Position numbers and translations under genes: made by a program | Notes under the pieces: generated by a model | Seen by the model: the letters and a program-made list of their open reading frames with translations, nothing else | Database searches by the model: none | Told to the model about the DNA's origin: nothing | Source of the DNA: Synaphobranchus kaupii | Lineage: Eukaryota > Chordata > Actinopteri > Anguilliformes > Synaphobranchidae | NCBI GenBank assembly: GCA_029718625.1 | Contig: CM056387.1 | Span: forward strand, 39,293,832 to 39,357,831 | DNA length: 64,000 nt | Direction of reading: 5' to 3' | Shown: in pieces, positions 22,491 through 34,380 of the stretch | How positions within the stretch are numbered: the stretch's first letter is position 1 | Layout of the letters: the number at the start of each line of letters is the position of its first letter

Positions 22491-23055
22491 AGGGGGTTAA
22501 TAAACCCCCTTGAGCTAACAGAGCTTCATTTTCATTCTCATTCCATTGTAGCCAACTAAGTATGTTGCCAGATTACCCTAAACATTATTATTATTATTTT
22601 TTGTAGACATAAGAGTACAACTTGAGGTTTTCCAGAGGGAAAGATAATTTGTTTTTGGTATGTTTTCTTAATTTATGACCACTTTTTGATCAACATATAA
22701 AGTGCATTTTTGATTACTCTGTAAAGAAAAACAAAAAAAACAAAGCGGTCTTTTAACTTGGTCCAGTGTGGAAATATGCCTTGGTGATTTTCTGCAGATT
22801 GTGGTGAATATACAGCACAGATAATTCAGCTGTATATACGCTACCTGCAATTTAAAAAATGAAAACCGGCAGGCATGGATCTCTCTAGGCAGGAAATTCC
22901 CTATCAGGCCCTCTCACAGTGCCAGGTCTGTCTCTCAGTATGGTACCATCTGTTTATACTATATCTGCCCATGTCATAAACAGCTTCCTCAATTGGTATA
23001 CATTTGCATACACAGCACACAACCCATCAGGAAAAAGTATGTGTTCGTGTATGTG
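22491..23055. other. Unique AT-rich intronic sequence
   Basis: Nothing recognisable beyond an ATT repeat at about 22587-22600. Confidence 0.55.
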
Positions 23056-23057
23056 GG

Positions 23058-23065
23058 TGATTTTA

Positions 23066-23096
<31 letters not shown>

Positions 23097-23180
23097 GTGC
23101 GTGTGTGTGTCTCTTTCTGTGTGTGTGTGGGTGTATGTGTGTTTTTCTCTGTGTGTGTGTGGGTGTATGTGTGTGTTTCT

Positions 23181-23243
<63 letters not shown>

Positions 23244-23390
23244 CGTGTGTGTGTATTTCTCTGTGTGAGTGGGTGTATGTGTATGTTTCTGTGTGTGTGT
23301 GGGTGTATGTGTGTTTTTCTCTGTGGGTGTATGTGTGTGTGTGTGTATATGTGTGTGTGTTTCTCTGTGTGTGTGTATATGTGTGGTGAT
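23058..23390 (+). repeat. Compound (TG)n array with TTTCTCTGTG spacers
   Basis: (TG)n blocks separated by GTGTTTTTCTCTGTGTG and GGGTGTATGTG units in a higher-order pattern, with a central run of about 31 TG units (23183-23240). Confidence 0.95.
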
Positions 23391-23599
23391 TGCTTGTTTG
23401 TGCTTATGAGCATTTTTCTCCTGAGCTTGATGCTTTTCTGACACCATCTATTGACCAGTGAGCTTATTCTCTTTGCTATGACATATTTCAATAGCGATGC
23501 ACTGCTGTGGTCAATCACATCCAATTCTATTCCCATACACAAGCAACCCATTGAAAGAAAGATTCATTTCCATTTGTCCATTAAGGTACTATTGTAGAT

Positions 23600-24640
23600 A
23601 TATGAGAAACAATTGTTGGTTTATCAACCATGGATATTAAAAGGTGTGACATGTGAAGATTGCCTATTCTCAGAGATAATTCATTTCCATTGGTCTTTGT
23701 AATTTCTCACTGCCTCGGTAAACGCGGAGTGCGAGCGGTGCATGCGACGCTAATGAAACAATGTAGCTTATGTGCACAGCTTGAAAATGAATCGCAGCTG
23801 GTTGGACACCCGAGCGCTACATGCTCAAACAGCCTCCGAAATATTCCACCCACAGGCATACAGATGCTGTCAGCTCAAGCAACACCTGAGTGTAGCTTAA
23901 GTCTAAATACAGAAAGATGGGAGGAGGGGGAAAACGTTCATACTGTTTGGGCTGCATAGCATGGGCAGGTTTGTGTGCAACAGCAGCCGCACAGCACGGC
24001 TAACAGTGCTCACACAAAATTATGCGCAATAACTTGGATATATGTTTATATCGCCACTTCAGTAGGCCTTCGCCATAGAAACCTGGTTGTTTTTTTCGAT
24101 AGTCAAAGGCACTTTTGGCCAGGTAATTTTTCTCTCTCCCTTCCCGCTACCGAAGCAATCAGCTCCTTGATTGATGCAATCATTTGCCGAATCGGACCCA
24201 TTTAAGATTTATCCACACTTTTACGGTTGATTATTCAAAAATTTGCGCTCGATTTGAGGGACTGCATGCCCCGCAAAATGTGGCGAACGGCCCGGTGAGA
24301 AGAGCCCTGTTTGTTTAGCTAATCAGGCAAATTAGACCCATAAAGTAACAGAGGACTCGGGGCAGAATGAGGGGGCTCCTCTGGGATCTGAGGCTGACAT
24401 TTCTGGATTAAACTGTGACTGATGCACAACCTGATCAAGGTTATTGGGCCAAGGTAAAGCCGAATGAGCAGTGTCACATTGGTTTATGGTCCCTGTCCAC
24501 GAGCTGGTCTTATTGACCCTGCACCATCAAACAGATTAGACACCCATTGCACTGCAGTTTGATCTGTATCTCGTTGCGGAGATCTCGCTCAAACGGGCGG
24601 GGGATGAATTGCCGAAAGCTTGGGCCTGTCCCTGTAAGAT
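23600..24640. promoter_or_regulatory. Candidate regulatory sequence
   Basis: Repeat-free. Motifs include CCTGTTTGTTTAGCTAATCAGGCAAATTAG at 24306-24335 (forkhead-like TGTTTGTTTA beside homeodomain-like cores) and GATCAAGGTTATTGGGCCAAGG near 24433. No coding evidence. Confidence 0.3.
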
Positions 24641-25179
24641 ATAACCTTTTTTTTTCCTCAGAGAAATCCAGCTTTACTCCCTGAAGTTTCAGAAATGTCG
24701 GGCTTTTTACGATGTAATAGGTCTAATTGTGGCTTAATGGAAGCCTTGTCTTGCTCTTTGAGATCAGAAACGCGGAGGGTCGTCCTGAGACACGGTATTG
24801 ATCGCTCGATCTGAGTGGTTGGCAGGGTGGTGTGTGTAAGTGTGGTGGGTGGAGGGGGGGGGGGGGGGGCGGGTGTAGGGCTCGGGCCAGTCCAGGGCCA
24901 TAGCCAGGTCAGGACTGGGGTACTGCTCATTTGCAGTCCTGGGAGCCGTGGACCCCTCTGATATTCTTTGGGGGTAAATGACTCACTTCATTAGAATGAT
25001 TTACAGGATCCCTCACTCCCCGCGTCCAGAGCGGGATATAATTCAAACAAGACCCATAAAACCTGCTGGACCACGGAGCCCCGAGACCTTGCGTTAGGGT
25101 CAGGTTGGTTTTCATCAATGCAATTAGCGAAGGAACCAGCAGCGTGTTTAATGTGCAGTCGTTCAAACTGATAGGCAAT
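24641..25179. other. Intronic sequence with G run
   Basis: G run at 24853-24870 with a GGTGTGTG approach. No recognisable gene. Confidence 0.5.
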
Positions 25180-25660
25180 CAGCAGTCTTATTTGTTTTAC
25201 AGTGCGCCACCAAATTGTAACAAGCAACAAAAGGGGGTGAATTTAAATTAGGCGAATAAGTCCATAGCCCTCCATTATTGCTGTAATTCCTGCTGGGAAT
25301 GGACCTCGGAAAAAAGGCTTCATGTGGGCAGGAGTTTCTCTAATCCACGGCTCTCCGCTTGTTCCCCTTCACAACAGTCTGAATGAACACGAGAGAAGAA
25401 AAATAATAACAGCTATAGGAGAAAAGGGACAAAACGGAGCATTATAAGAGTGGGCTGTTAATAGTGCAATGTGGAACGCGTGTGCCCAGTCATTATACTG
25501 TGGAGGAAATAACTGGAAAGCCAGCTCATTATATACCAGTGTGGTAGGAAAAAAAATTGATGCAGCAGCGGCCAGAACCAAGTAAATAAATGAAATATTT
25601 AACTTAGCTCGCGAGATAAAACCGAGGCATTGTGGGAAGGGTTCGTTAATTTGAAAGCGT
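25180..25660. promoter_or_regulatory. Candidate conserved noncoding sequence
   Basis: AATTTAAATTAGGCG, CCATTATTGCTGTAATTCC, TTAATAGTGCAATGTGG and AGTCATTATACTGTGG in repeat-free sequence. Judgement by texture only. Confidence 0.3.
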
Positions 25661-25671
25661 GTGAAGGGAAC

Positions 25672-25872
25672 ACGGACAGGGACACGGGACGCGGGGCAGG
25701 GAGAGGGGCGGGAGGGGGGGAGGGGGACGGGGGGGGTGGGGACAAAGAGACAGTAGCGACGGAGAGAGGTGGGAGGGGTGAGTGCGAGAGATGTCGAGAG
25801 AAGCGTAGACACGGTATTTCTGGCGTGCCGGTTTTCTCCGCGGGAGCGGGAGGGGGGGGGGGGGGGGGTGTC
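25672..25872 (+). repeat. G-rich purine tract
   Basis: GGGACGGGG-type runs at 25675-25745 and about 20 G at 25850-25868. G-quadruplex prone. Confidence 0.8.
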
Positions 25873-26454
25873 TTTTTGTCCTTGTAATTTCAGTCCCACG
25901 CCTCGCAGTCTCAATCAGGCCGTAGATATTGGCAAATCTACAGGATCTCAGATGCCTACTGCAATGTTCTGGCTCCAGATCACAGCCTCCCACATTGAAA
26001 TCCTTAAATAAATGAAAGCGCTGTGGACCGTTTGCCTGTGGAGCGCCAGGTGCTGCCTCCAACATTGCAGCTGAAGACCCTTTTTTACATTTTTATGTAT
26101 TTTTTATTTATTTATTTGCTTTTTTTTTTTTTTGTAAAGCACTCTGATTCCAAGGCCCAGGAGAAATTTCAGTAGCTGAAAGCACTGTGAGCGCTACCCA
26201 TAAGTCCACCGGTGTCTCCATATGGATAAACAGCGGCGTGCATTTGTATTAAAACGGCAACGGCTCTCCGGATCGATTGGGTATAAAAATAGGCCGCGTC
26301 AGTCCGCCCGTGACCTAAAAGAAGACAGCGAGCCCTTAAAACGAACCGACGGGCCTTTTTTTGCCCTGGCGTCCGACGGCATAGCTGCGGGGATGGGATT
26401 CCTTCCGGGGGGGCCTTCTTCCAGAAACTAGACTGCAGCTTTCCAGTTCCCACG
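25873..26454. other. Unique intronic sequence
   Basis: A T-rich stretch with TATTTATTTA at 26090-26135. The rest is unremarkable. Confidence 0.5.
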
Positions 26455-26640
26455 GAGGCCTCTACCTCTGCTTAATGAGCGCATTAATATGCACCAGCGC
26501 TATTTTTCCCTCCTCTTTAGCACCTAATTACGGCCTTTATTCAGATTTGCACAGCTGTACTTCATGTATTATTCAGCATTAATTGCTGCCTGAATAGTCA
26601 TTAATAAAGGCTGGTATTCCTCCTAAAAGAGGTGGCGCTC
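26455..26640. promoter_or_regulatory. Candidate conserved noncoding element
   Basis: TGCTTAATGAGCGCATTAAT, CACCTAATTACGG, GTATTATTCAGCATTAATTG and GTCATTAATAAAGG give at least five homeodomain cores in 160 bp of unique sequence. Confidence 0.4.
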
Positions 26641-26737
26641 ACGCTCTTTTGGGCGGCCTACGGAGAAACTACAGAGGCCTGGAGGGCGTTAAAAGGGCAT
26701 ACGAGGATGGCCCGGCGAGTCCCCTTATTTTCTCTTT

Positions 26738-26785
26738 TGACGATGACGACGGCGATGATGATGATGCTGGTGATGATGATTATTT
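26738..26785 (+). repeat. (GAT)n / (GAC)n trinucleotide tract
   Basis: GACGATGACGACGGCGATGATGATGATG with imperfect continuation to TGATGATGATTATT. Confidence 0.9.
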
Positions 26786-28225
26786 TGGGGAGGCTGTGCA
26801 CGGCAGTGCAGAACAGCTATGACAGAGGGTCCCTCTGTGTATTCTATTAAAAAATGTATTGAAATATTAGTTTGCACGCCTCAATGGCGTTTAATCTCCC
26901 GTTGTTCATCAGTTTCCACTTGATTTATTTCCCCACCGTTGCTTATTTATTGAATTTAATTACACACCGAACCCGGGGAGAGGCTGGTTTGTGGGCAGCG
27001 GTGTGGAGAGGAGGGGGGCGTGGCTTCGCTTTGGGGAGGTGGATATTGGGGGGGGCGGGGGGGGTAGGGGTGGCTAATCTGACTCACACACCTTTCCGAA
27101 CTGACCAAGGGAGCCAGTGAACCAAGTCGGGTACTGCCTCAAGACTCACGGCACAGGAAATGTGCCAAAACAGCCTGCCTTCTGCCTGCGTCGACCCCGA
27201 CATCATAAAATATCACCCTTTTATTGTGCTGTAATTGCGTGACCTACCCTTAATGCGCCGAGCACATAAGGTACAGCAACGCAACTATGCGGTGTGACAC
27301 TGCGCGAACGGGGCTGGAACTGACGATTGTGCAGACAAAGCCCCCATTTTTGTGAGACTCTGCTATCGTCAGGATATTACGGGTTTATATTTTAAATTTA
27401 GAACAGTTGTTAAAGTACACCCCCCGAAGATATCACTTGAGGTTCCCCATGTGAATTAATTTCACACCGAGGAAGATTATTGTGATGTCAATGCCTTCTC
27501 AATTCACACTACTATTTTTTTATTTTTTTTTGTGTGTCGTGTGTGTTTTGGAAAACGAGCTATTCTTGGACATTTTACTTCTATTACGTATTAGTGCTCA
27601 TTTTACCTGAATAAATCCACATTATGCCCTTAAGGTGCAGTGGTCATTTCTAGTATGCACACAAATCAAAATTACTTTTGTCACTAATGATCAACAATAT
27701 TGTTCCCTTGGCATAGTCTGAAGAACGGGGGCTCCTTTGATTCCAATTAGCAAATTAACGAAGACGTTTCTTCTGTTCCCGAATCGAGTTATCATCAGTG
27801 TTCAAGTACAGTGAGCAGCATACGCTCATAATGAATTCATATTTCAAAGCAGCTGGAGTTCTCGAAGAGAAGAGAAAAAATATCTAAATGCGGAGTGGTG
27901 TAGGTGCGACAAAACAGGAATGACTGGACGATCCCTTTTACGAGTTCTTCTGTGACTCGCTCTGACCTCTGGAAGCAGAACTTTGGTAACCTCTGATTGA
28001 GATGATACTGAAGGATGATATATTAAGAGCTGCCACTGAGGAGGGCTGCTTGCGTGTGTGTGCGCAGGGCTGGGGAACTGTGGGTTGAGTCAGAGTCGTG
28101 CAGGGGGCAGAGCGTGAGATGACAGCGAGGTTTTACTGCCCCAGGGCATTGTGGGAGCTGGGGGGAGGCCTGCTGTGGTGCATCTCTGACAGCCCTGACC
28201 TTCCCTGTCACTGCTGCTGGAGGCA
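26786..28225. other. Unique intronic sequence
   Basis: A G-rich patch at 27009-27071. Repeat-free AT-rich sequence at 27370-27850 contains GTGAATTAATTTCACACC and CAATTAGCAAATTAACG. No gene. Confidence 0.5.
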
Positions 28226-28229
28226 GAGA

Positions 28230-28309
28230 GAGAGAGACACACACGCACGCACACACACACACACGCACGCATGCACGCAACGCACGCACGCACGCATGCA
28301 CACACACAC
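28230..28309 (+). repeat. (CA)n/(ACGC)n tract
   Basis: GAGAGAGACACACACGCACGC and ACGCACGCACGC alternation immediately before the 15-bp minisatellite. Confidence 0.9.
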
Positions 28310-28646
28310 ACAGTGAGTCCGTACACAGTGAGTCCGTACACAGTGACTCCCCGTACACAGTGAGTCCGTACACAGTGACTCCCCTTACACAGTGAGCCCC
28401 GTACACAGTGAGTCCGTACACAGTGACTCCCCATACACAGTGATTCCGTACACAGTGAGTCCGTACACAGTGAGCCCGTACACAGTGAGTCCGTACACAG
28501 TGAGCCCGTACACAGTGACTCCCCGTACACAGTGAGCCCGTACACAGTGAGTCCGTACACAGTGAGCCCGTACACAGTGACCCCCGTACACAGTGAGCCC
28601 GTACACAGTGAGTCCGTACACAGTGAGTCCGTACACAGTGAGTCGG
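28310..28646 (+). repeat. Minisatellite, ~15-bp unit GTACACAGTGAGTCC, about 22 copies
   Basis: Units alternate among GTACACAGTGAGTCC, GTACACAGTGAGCCC and the 17-bp GTACACAGTGACTCCCC. GTAC and CACAGTG cores are invariant in nearly all. Because most units are 15 bp, minus-strand frames stay open (TVYGL repeats), giving spurious ORFs of 225 residues. The array seems to grow from the CACACACAGTG end of the neighbouring (CA)n. Confidence 0.95.
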
Positions 28647-29348
28647 TGGTATCCTGCAGGGTCTGTGACTCACCTGTCTGAATAAAGCTCTCCTCCACAT
28701 CCCTGCTCCTCAGCATACCACACTGGGGAGTTATCTCTTTGCCTCCACCCCACATCAACACCAGCATCCCAACACAGACTGCTGCACTGGGGAGTTATCT
28801 CTCTGCTCCCCCCCCCCCCACACACACACACACACACACACACGTACACACCAGCCTCAGCCAGTCTGAGACGAACAGCCATCATCAGCCCTGTTTCAAC
28901 ACTGAGTGCCCAACATACGCGCCCGTAAGCGCACAGCGCGCAGCCCGACTCACGCCCCTCAGAGGGACTGTCGCTCGCGTCCGTCAAAGAGAAGCCGCCG
29001 CTCTCTCCCATGACACATCTGGACGCCCTGCTCTGATTTTTCCACTCGCGTTTATTTTGAGAAACTGCCTTTGTGGCGTGATCCCCCGCGCCCCCCCGGG
29101 GACAGGGCTGAGCTGCGACCGTCTGACAGATAGCCGGGTGGTGTCACACGTCGGCCCCCGTCACTCAGGTCCGATGAAGAGGAGCGCTGACCGCGTGTGC
29201 CGCTGCTCTACATCATTAGCCAGCTGGAGAGGGAAGGCATGTGCGAAAGACCGCCATGACGGATTAAAATAAACCAACCGCCGGGAAGATAACGACCTTT
29301 CAAAAATGCCCGGCTTGACTCGTCTTCCCGCGGTTAGTAAAATGTGTT
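28647..29348. other. Intronic sequence with C run and (CA)n
   Basis: A CACTGGGGAGTTATCTCT duplicate at 28721 and 28784, a C run at 28808-28818 and (CA)n at 28819-28842. CpG-rich at 28920-29180. Confidence 0.55.
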
Positions 29349-29492
29349 AGGGCGGCAGGGTAGTGCAATGGGTAGGCAACTGGGTAACTAAAAAGGTTGA
29401 AGGTTCGATTTCCAGGTAGGACACTGCCATTGTACCCTTGAGCAAGGTTCTTAACCTGAATTTCTTCAGTATGTATGATATATATATATATA
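29349..29492 (+). mobile_element. tRNA-derived SINE, 5' part
   Basis: Head GGGCGGCAGGGTAGTGCAAT with an A-box-like TAGTGCAATGG, then B-box-like GGTTCGATTTC at 29402-29412, then GTAGGACACTGCCATTGTAC and CCTTGAGCAAGGTTCTTAAC. This matches, from memory, a widespread teleost SINE. It is interrupted at a TA-rich site by a Tc1-like element and resumes at 29822. Confidence 0.85.
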
Positions 29493-29821
29493 CAGACAGG
29501 TGACAAATAAAAGGAAAAACCAACATAAATTGTCTTAGTAAGGTGTTGGGCCACCACGAGCCACCATGAGCCATGCTCATCAAACCATTCAATGACGCCT
29601 CATGCCCTGTGGATGGGGGCATTGTCATCCTGGAAGAAACCACTCCCATCAGGATAGAAATGTTTCATCATCGGATAAAGGTGATCACTCTGAATAACTT
29701 TGTATTGATTTCCAGTGACCCTTCCCTCTAGGGACAAGTGGACCCAAACCATGCCAGGAAAATGCCCCCCACAGCATAACAGAGCTACCGGACCCCCGAA
29801 CCTTTAATTTGCCACCATCTG
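29493..29821 (-). mobile_element. Internally deleted Tc1-like transposon inserted in a SINE
   Basis: Imperfect terminal inverted repeats, CAGACAGGTGACAAATAAAA at the left and CAGATGGTGGCAAATTAAAG (reverse complement) at the right, are flanked by TA. On the minus strand the interior keeps the middle and late part of a Tc1-type transposase: a GMVWVHL-like block, NQYKVIQSDHLYP, FYPDG, then QDDNAPIHRA with the second catalytic Asp of the DDE triad, then a stop and EWFDEH. The N-terminal DNA-binding part is missing and the C-terminal part is cut at 29567-29578. It cannot make active enzyme. Confidence 0.9.
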
Positions 29822-29942
29822 TATATATATATATATACAATATCCAGCTGTGTAAATGGATACTATATAAAAGAAAGAAATGCTAACAGTTGTTTTAGTC
29901 ACTGTGGAAAAGAGTGTGTGCTTAATGGCAGTAATATGTAAT
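29822..29942 (+). mobile_element. tRNA-derived SINE, 3' part
   Basis: TATATCCAGCTGTRTAAATGG-like sequence followed by GGATACTATATAAAAG and a decayed tail (GGAAAAGAGTGTGTGCTTAAT, GTAATATGTAATG). This is the continuation of the SINE body broken at 29492. Confidence 0.8.
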
Positions 29943-30137
29943 GCGCTATAATGGGTTTGCGCTTATGGGCCTGCGCTCCTCATGCCGTTTTCTCCTTCTT
30001 GGGAGAAAAGAGGAGAGGTGTGATGGAGGGAGGAGAGGGGTGGAGGAGCAGCTGGAGCAGCTGGTACTAAACGAATCACAGGCCACGCCTACTGCTGGTG
30101 TCAGATGCTGCCCTGAGCATGTGCGTGCATATGTTTT

Positions 30138-30169
<32 letters not shown>

Positions 30170-30343
30170 GCTGGTAGCGCATTCACGTACTGTATATCAG
30201 AGCCATGCGGCACCATTACATCTTTGCACGGTCCTTGATTTACGCTGCCTGTCAAGGGGTCTACGGCGCTGTCTTTTCCCAGAACAGCCTGAACACCTCC
30301 TGGAAAAGGCGCTAAAACAAAGGGGCAAAGGGGAAGGGGGTTA

Positions 30344-30345
<2 letters not shown>
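29943..30345. other. Intronic sequence with short (TG)n
   Basis: (TG)n at 30132-30170. No other feature. Confidence 0.5.
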
Positions 30346-30395
<50 letters not shown>

Positions 30396-30397
30396 GT

Positions 30398-30435
<38 letters not shown>

Positions 30436-30445
30436 GCGTGCGCAC

Positions 30446-30522
<77 letters not shown>
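30346..30522 (+). repeat. Long (CA)n microsatellite with CGCGTGCG interruptions
   Basis: About 177 bp of (CA)n with three CG-alternating interruptions near 30393, 30433 and 30450. Z-DNA prone. Confidence 0.95.
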
Positions 30523-30524
<2 letters not shown>

Positions 30525-30863
30525 AACACATGATTTATGATCTCAGGAAGCCGGAAGGAGGAATTAGAAAATGAGTTGTGGAGAAAAAGCCTGCCGCATC
30601 ACGCCTCTGGCTGCCTGCGCAGTGGGACTCCAGGAGCTTGGATTAGCCAGCAGTTTCCCAGAGAGCGCTTTAGCCTTTAAAAATGAAGAGATCAGCTCTG
30701 TTTGGGCCCTTGCTCTTTGGGTAATGAAGTCCAGCAGCATTCAAACGGGTGGTTCAGCACAACTTATTTGTGTAATAACCACAGTGTCAAATGTTAAAAG
30801 GGGGGGAGTGGGCTTTTCTCCCAGATATTTTCTCATGCGCTCCACCTACTCACAAACAACTGC
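30523..30863. other. Unique intronic sequence
   Basis: No repeat. A 109-residue plus-strand frame (30571-30900) runs into the MITE and matches nothing known to me. Confidence 0.5.
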
Positions 30864-31001
30864 TACACAGCAAAAGATTTCATTGTTAAATCAACTCTAA
30901 CAGACCTTTATATAACGGAGTCCAACGGAGCATTTAGTCTCATTCAGACGTGAAAGAGTACTCCATCAGAGTTTATTTTACATGGAACATTTTGCTGTGT
31001 A
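30864..31001. mobile_element. 138-bp MITE, TACACAGCAAAA termini
   Basis: Perfect 12-bp ends (TACACAGCAAAA / TTTTGCTGTGTA), with TA probably the target duplication. The body contains AAATCAACTCTAACAG and ACTCCATCAGAGTTTATTTT. Related copies at 11139-11230 and 43333-43500 define a family. Confidence 0.85.
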
Positions 31002-32689
31002 GATGCCTGGGGTATGATGAGTATACGCTCTATTGCTCCGCTTTCTGTCGATGGCGTTGATGTGTCAGAGACAGCCATCGCAAGCCTCCCTCTTTCTGGT
31101 TGGTGCATTGGCTGTCGTGTGCTTTTGTCTCGCCTGGACTCGGTTTGGTGATTAAGGTAACGGCTGTGAAGTAAAATGCCACCTATGAGTTCAGTCACCT
31201 TAGTTAAATGTAAGTTAAATGTAATTCACAGGTATACAGCATTATAGGCGGAGGGGGAAGAAACGCTGTCCAAATAACGCCGATGGGACTTTGAAGGGTC
31301 GTAATTGCCCTCTTTACACGCGAGGAATAAGGCCCCAGCTGACTGGTTGGATTCTCTCCCCACTATGTAATTTCCAGTATCACAACAACTAGTCATGGAG
31401 AGCAAAGTAGACAGGAGAGGCTGCCTTCTTTTCCTTCAACCGAAATAGGCAGGGCGTTCTCTCTGGTGGGAGTGAAGGACTGTGCCTGGTCCGATGCGTG
31501 AGTTGTTTCTTTGCTCTTTCCTTTATGCCAGAGCTCATAAATCCACGACGCGGTCTCTCCGCAGATGAGTCTTGACCTTCAGCCCCCCGCTCTGTCGGCT
31601 CTGGGAAGTGTCCGACAGCACCATTATGTCGCAGTCGCTCCGCGTTCCTTCACTGTAACAAATCTGCGCTTCATTGATTGCCCATCTTCCTCCGAAACAA
31701 CATGGAAACGACCGAGGGGGCTGCTGCCAGGCCGCTCTACTGTAATGAAACCAACGGCCACGACGTGAGAGATTGTTGAGAAGATAGAAAACGTTACTCA
31801 TTAACTTCCACTTCGCAGTTCCAAGTTTTCATGGATTAATCAATGCTAACCTACTTTATCAAAGCCACTTATCTTCCAGATACAGAAATCTATGCATGTC
31901 TCCGAGTAGAGGGTCAATATCAGGAAATATTTCACATTGCCAGCCCTTTCTGTTTTTTCCGTCTGTTACTCAAGCACCTCTGTTTCTGTGCTCTTAAAAT
32001 GTCCTTGGGACATTTGGGGGAGAGAGAAAGAGAGGGAGAGAGAGAGAGAGAGAGAGAGCCCCATATCAGATAAGGCTCTTACTCCATCACTTTTCCAATA
32101 GCATGCAACACTACCACTCCTCATTAATATTAGATTGTTGACGCTCAAACTCACCGCCTACTCACCAAAAGTTTACAAAGGCAGGACGTCCGCCAGACTC
32201 CCGGCCTAATGCTGCAGGCCGCATTTTTTGGTACCCGTGGCGTGACTTTTTCAGCAGGCAGGGGGGCCACCAATTCCTCTGCGAGGGCAATAACCACGTT
32301 GATCCTCCCTCTCCCGGGCCACCAGTAGGGTTCGTGTGGAGAGAGGCTGTGGAAATGGCGGAGCCTTCCGGAAGCCCTCAGGTGCCGTCTCAGATATGTC
32401 AGGAGAGGATTGACACAGTGTTGATTTATACACTTATTCGTGTATTTATTGGACAGTGCTGCATCCTTCCAACTCTCCAGGGAGGGGGGAGGGGGGTAGT
32501 TGAACAACAGACAGGGAGCCTGACAAGTTATTTGATTGTGCTGAGGTCGTAACAGTATAAAATGCTGGAGATGTTAACAAGTCTGCAGCCGCCCCCCCCC
32601 CCCCCCCCCCCATCTCAGTGCTCTTTCCCCCCACCCCCCACCCCACCCCCCTCTACCCCATTTCTCTCTCTCTTTCTGTTGTCTGAGGT
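31002..32689. other. Unique intronic sequence
   Basis: (GA)n at 32023-32058, G-rich stretch at 32481-32497 and a C-rich stretch at 32590-32662 with a run of about 21 C. No recognisable gene or transposon. Confidence 0.5.
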
Positions 32690-32960
32690 AATAGCCTACT
32701 CGTTATAGGATGTAAGAAATACCCACTAAGAGATTATGCCAGAAATAAATGGCATAAATGTACATAGGTGATGGGATCTGGAACCTCTCAGCATCCATAA
32801 TGAGGTGGGGGATTGCAAACTGTGCTCTCGGGGGACCCGGCGCTCTCCCGTCTCCTGCCAAGGCCCAGTACGGACCAGCGCTGGCTGGTAATTAATGTAT
32901 TTACCGTGGCCGTGACTGACCTTGGCCAGCCCCTCTCTGGTTAACAGCCGTTTGTTAGGA
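32690..32960. promoter_or_regulatory. Candidate conserved noncoding element
   Basis: Complex repeat-free sequence with AGAAATAAATGGCATAAATG, CATCCATAATGAGG and GCTGGTAATTAATGTATTTACC. Confidence 0.3.
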
Positions 32961-34380
32961 GCGGAGGTCTAATGGCGGAAAGGGAACACCGTTCCCGCGC
33001 GCCGTTCTCTCCCTCTCGCAGGAAATCTCGAAGCGTGGCGGCCATTTTTTTTTCTTCCTCACTTCATTTTTATTGATGCCAAGAATAGGGAACACAGAAG
33101 CAATTAGATGGAAACAGGCACGATTGTGGCTGGGGGTTGGTGCCTTATTACTGCCGCTCGCCACAACCTGAGAGCGTCACTCCAACGACCACCCTCCCAG
33201 GTATCCAATGTGCCCTTTAACATAATTTCGCCAAATTGTTTGCCCGTTTCTTAGTTTGCTCCTTTGAATAAATTTAAAAAGAAGGAACGAAGAGTTTAAT
33301 CACACGCGGTCTGCCTCAAGAGTTCGAAAACGGATTGCGTTTTACAAGCAGTGGCAGCAAAAATGGAGAATCTCAAAAGTAGCAAATGCATAACAGTTAC
33401 GGAAAAGGAGGGGAAAAAACACAGAAAGGATGGGAGTGAATAATGTTAATGATAATACTGGTGAAAATTTGCAAACTCAGCATGCAGAGAGAGGGGTGTC
33501 CCTAAGGGGTCCTCGACGCGGTGTAGGGGGGCCAGCTGAGGGGTCGCGGAAGTGAGGGGCCAGGTCCTGGAATCCACACAGCCGCAGTTCACCCACACCG
33601 CAGGAACAGGGAAGGGCAAACGTTTGAATCATTTAAAACTCTCGGGACAAGGATCCATTACAGTGGCCAATCACACGGCTCCACAGCTGTTGGAGAACTG
33701 AGCTAGCCCTGGGCTACCATTCCCTCTTAATTAACAGACGGGGAGTGTGGGTAGTGGGGAGGTTGGGGGAGGGGAGGGGAGGGGGTGGAGTTGAGGCTGT
33801 AGACGGGGAGAGGACTGAGGACTGTTGGATAAAGTTGTGGTCTGTGATCTTTTTTAGACGCACACATGGGAGGTTGGGCACAGTTTCCAGGGTCAAGGTC
33901 AGAGCCGCGGTTCACGGCATCGACTGAAATCCTTCCCCTCGGTTGGCGAAAACTTCCAGGAAAGAATTGCTTCACTTTGAGTTGGCTGCCGACCCAACTC
34001 CTCACCCCCCCCCTCCACCCCCCACAGCCCAATGTTTTTTCCTGATAAATTATAGGAAACCACTGATTAAACCCCTTCGGTAGAATGTTGAATAGATGTG
34101 GTCCGCTAACTGTTTAATTGCTTAGAAACGGTTCTCTCAACAGGAATATTTCTCAACCTGAGGTCCTTGGAGAAGGGAGAGAAGCTCAATACTGTCTGAA
34201 TCAAATGATACCAACTGGGCCCCCTCGGCCAGCTCCTGTGGTTTGGGTGCACCCAGGGGACGAGCATCAGCAGCAGGCCCCGGTTATGAAGGGGTTAATC
34301 GCTGAGGTCACAGATGAGCCCCTGCCCCCGGAGAGACATCGTTTTCTAGCCCCCTCGCCCCAGGGTTTTGATAATACAGA
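32961..34380. other. Unique intronic sequence
   Basis: G-rich patch at 33740-33790 and C run at 34004-34023. No gene recognised. Confidence 0.5.

Noticed and set aside
28230..28646. CRISPR-like array
   Set aside because: Units are directly adjacent without unique spacers, and the DNA is vertebrate.
28023..28767. Two 225-residue minus-strand frames with TVYGL / CTDSL repeats
   Set aside because: Products of the 15-bp minisatellite read in two frames at once.
29402..29412. B-box GGTTCGATTTC as a functional tRNA gene
   Set aside because: No cloverleaf can be drawn around it, and the downstream body is that of a SINE.
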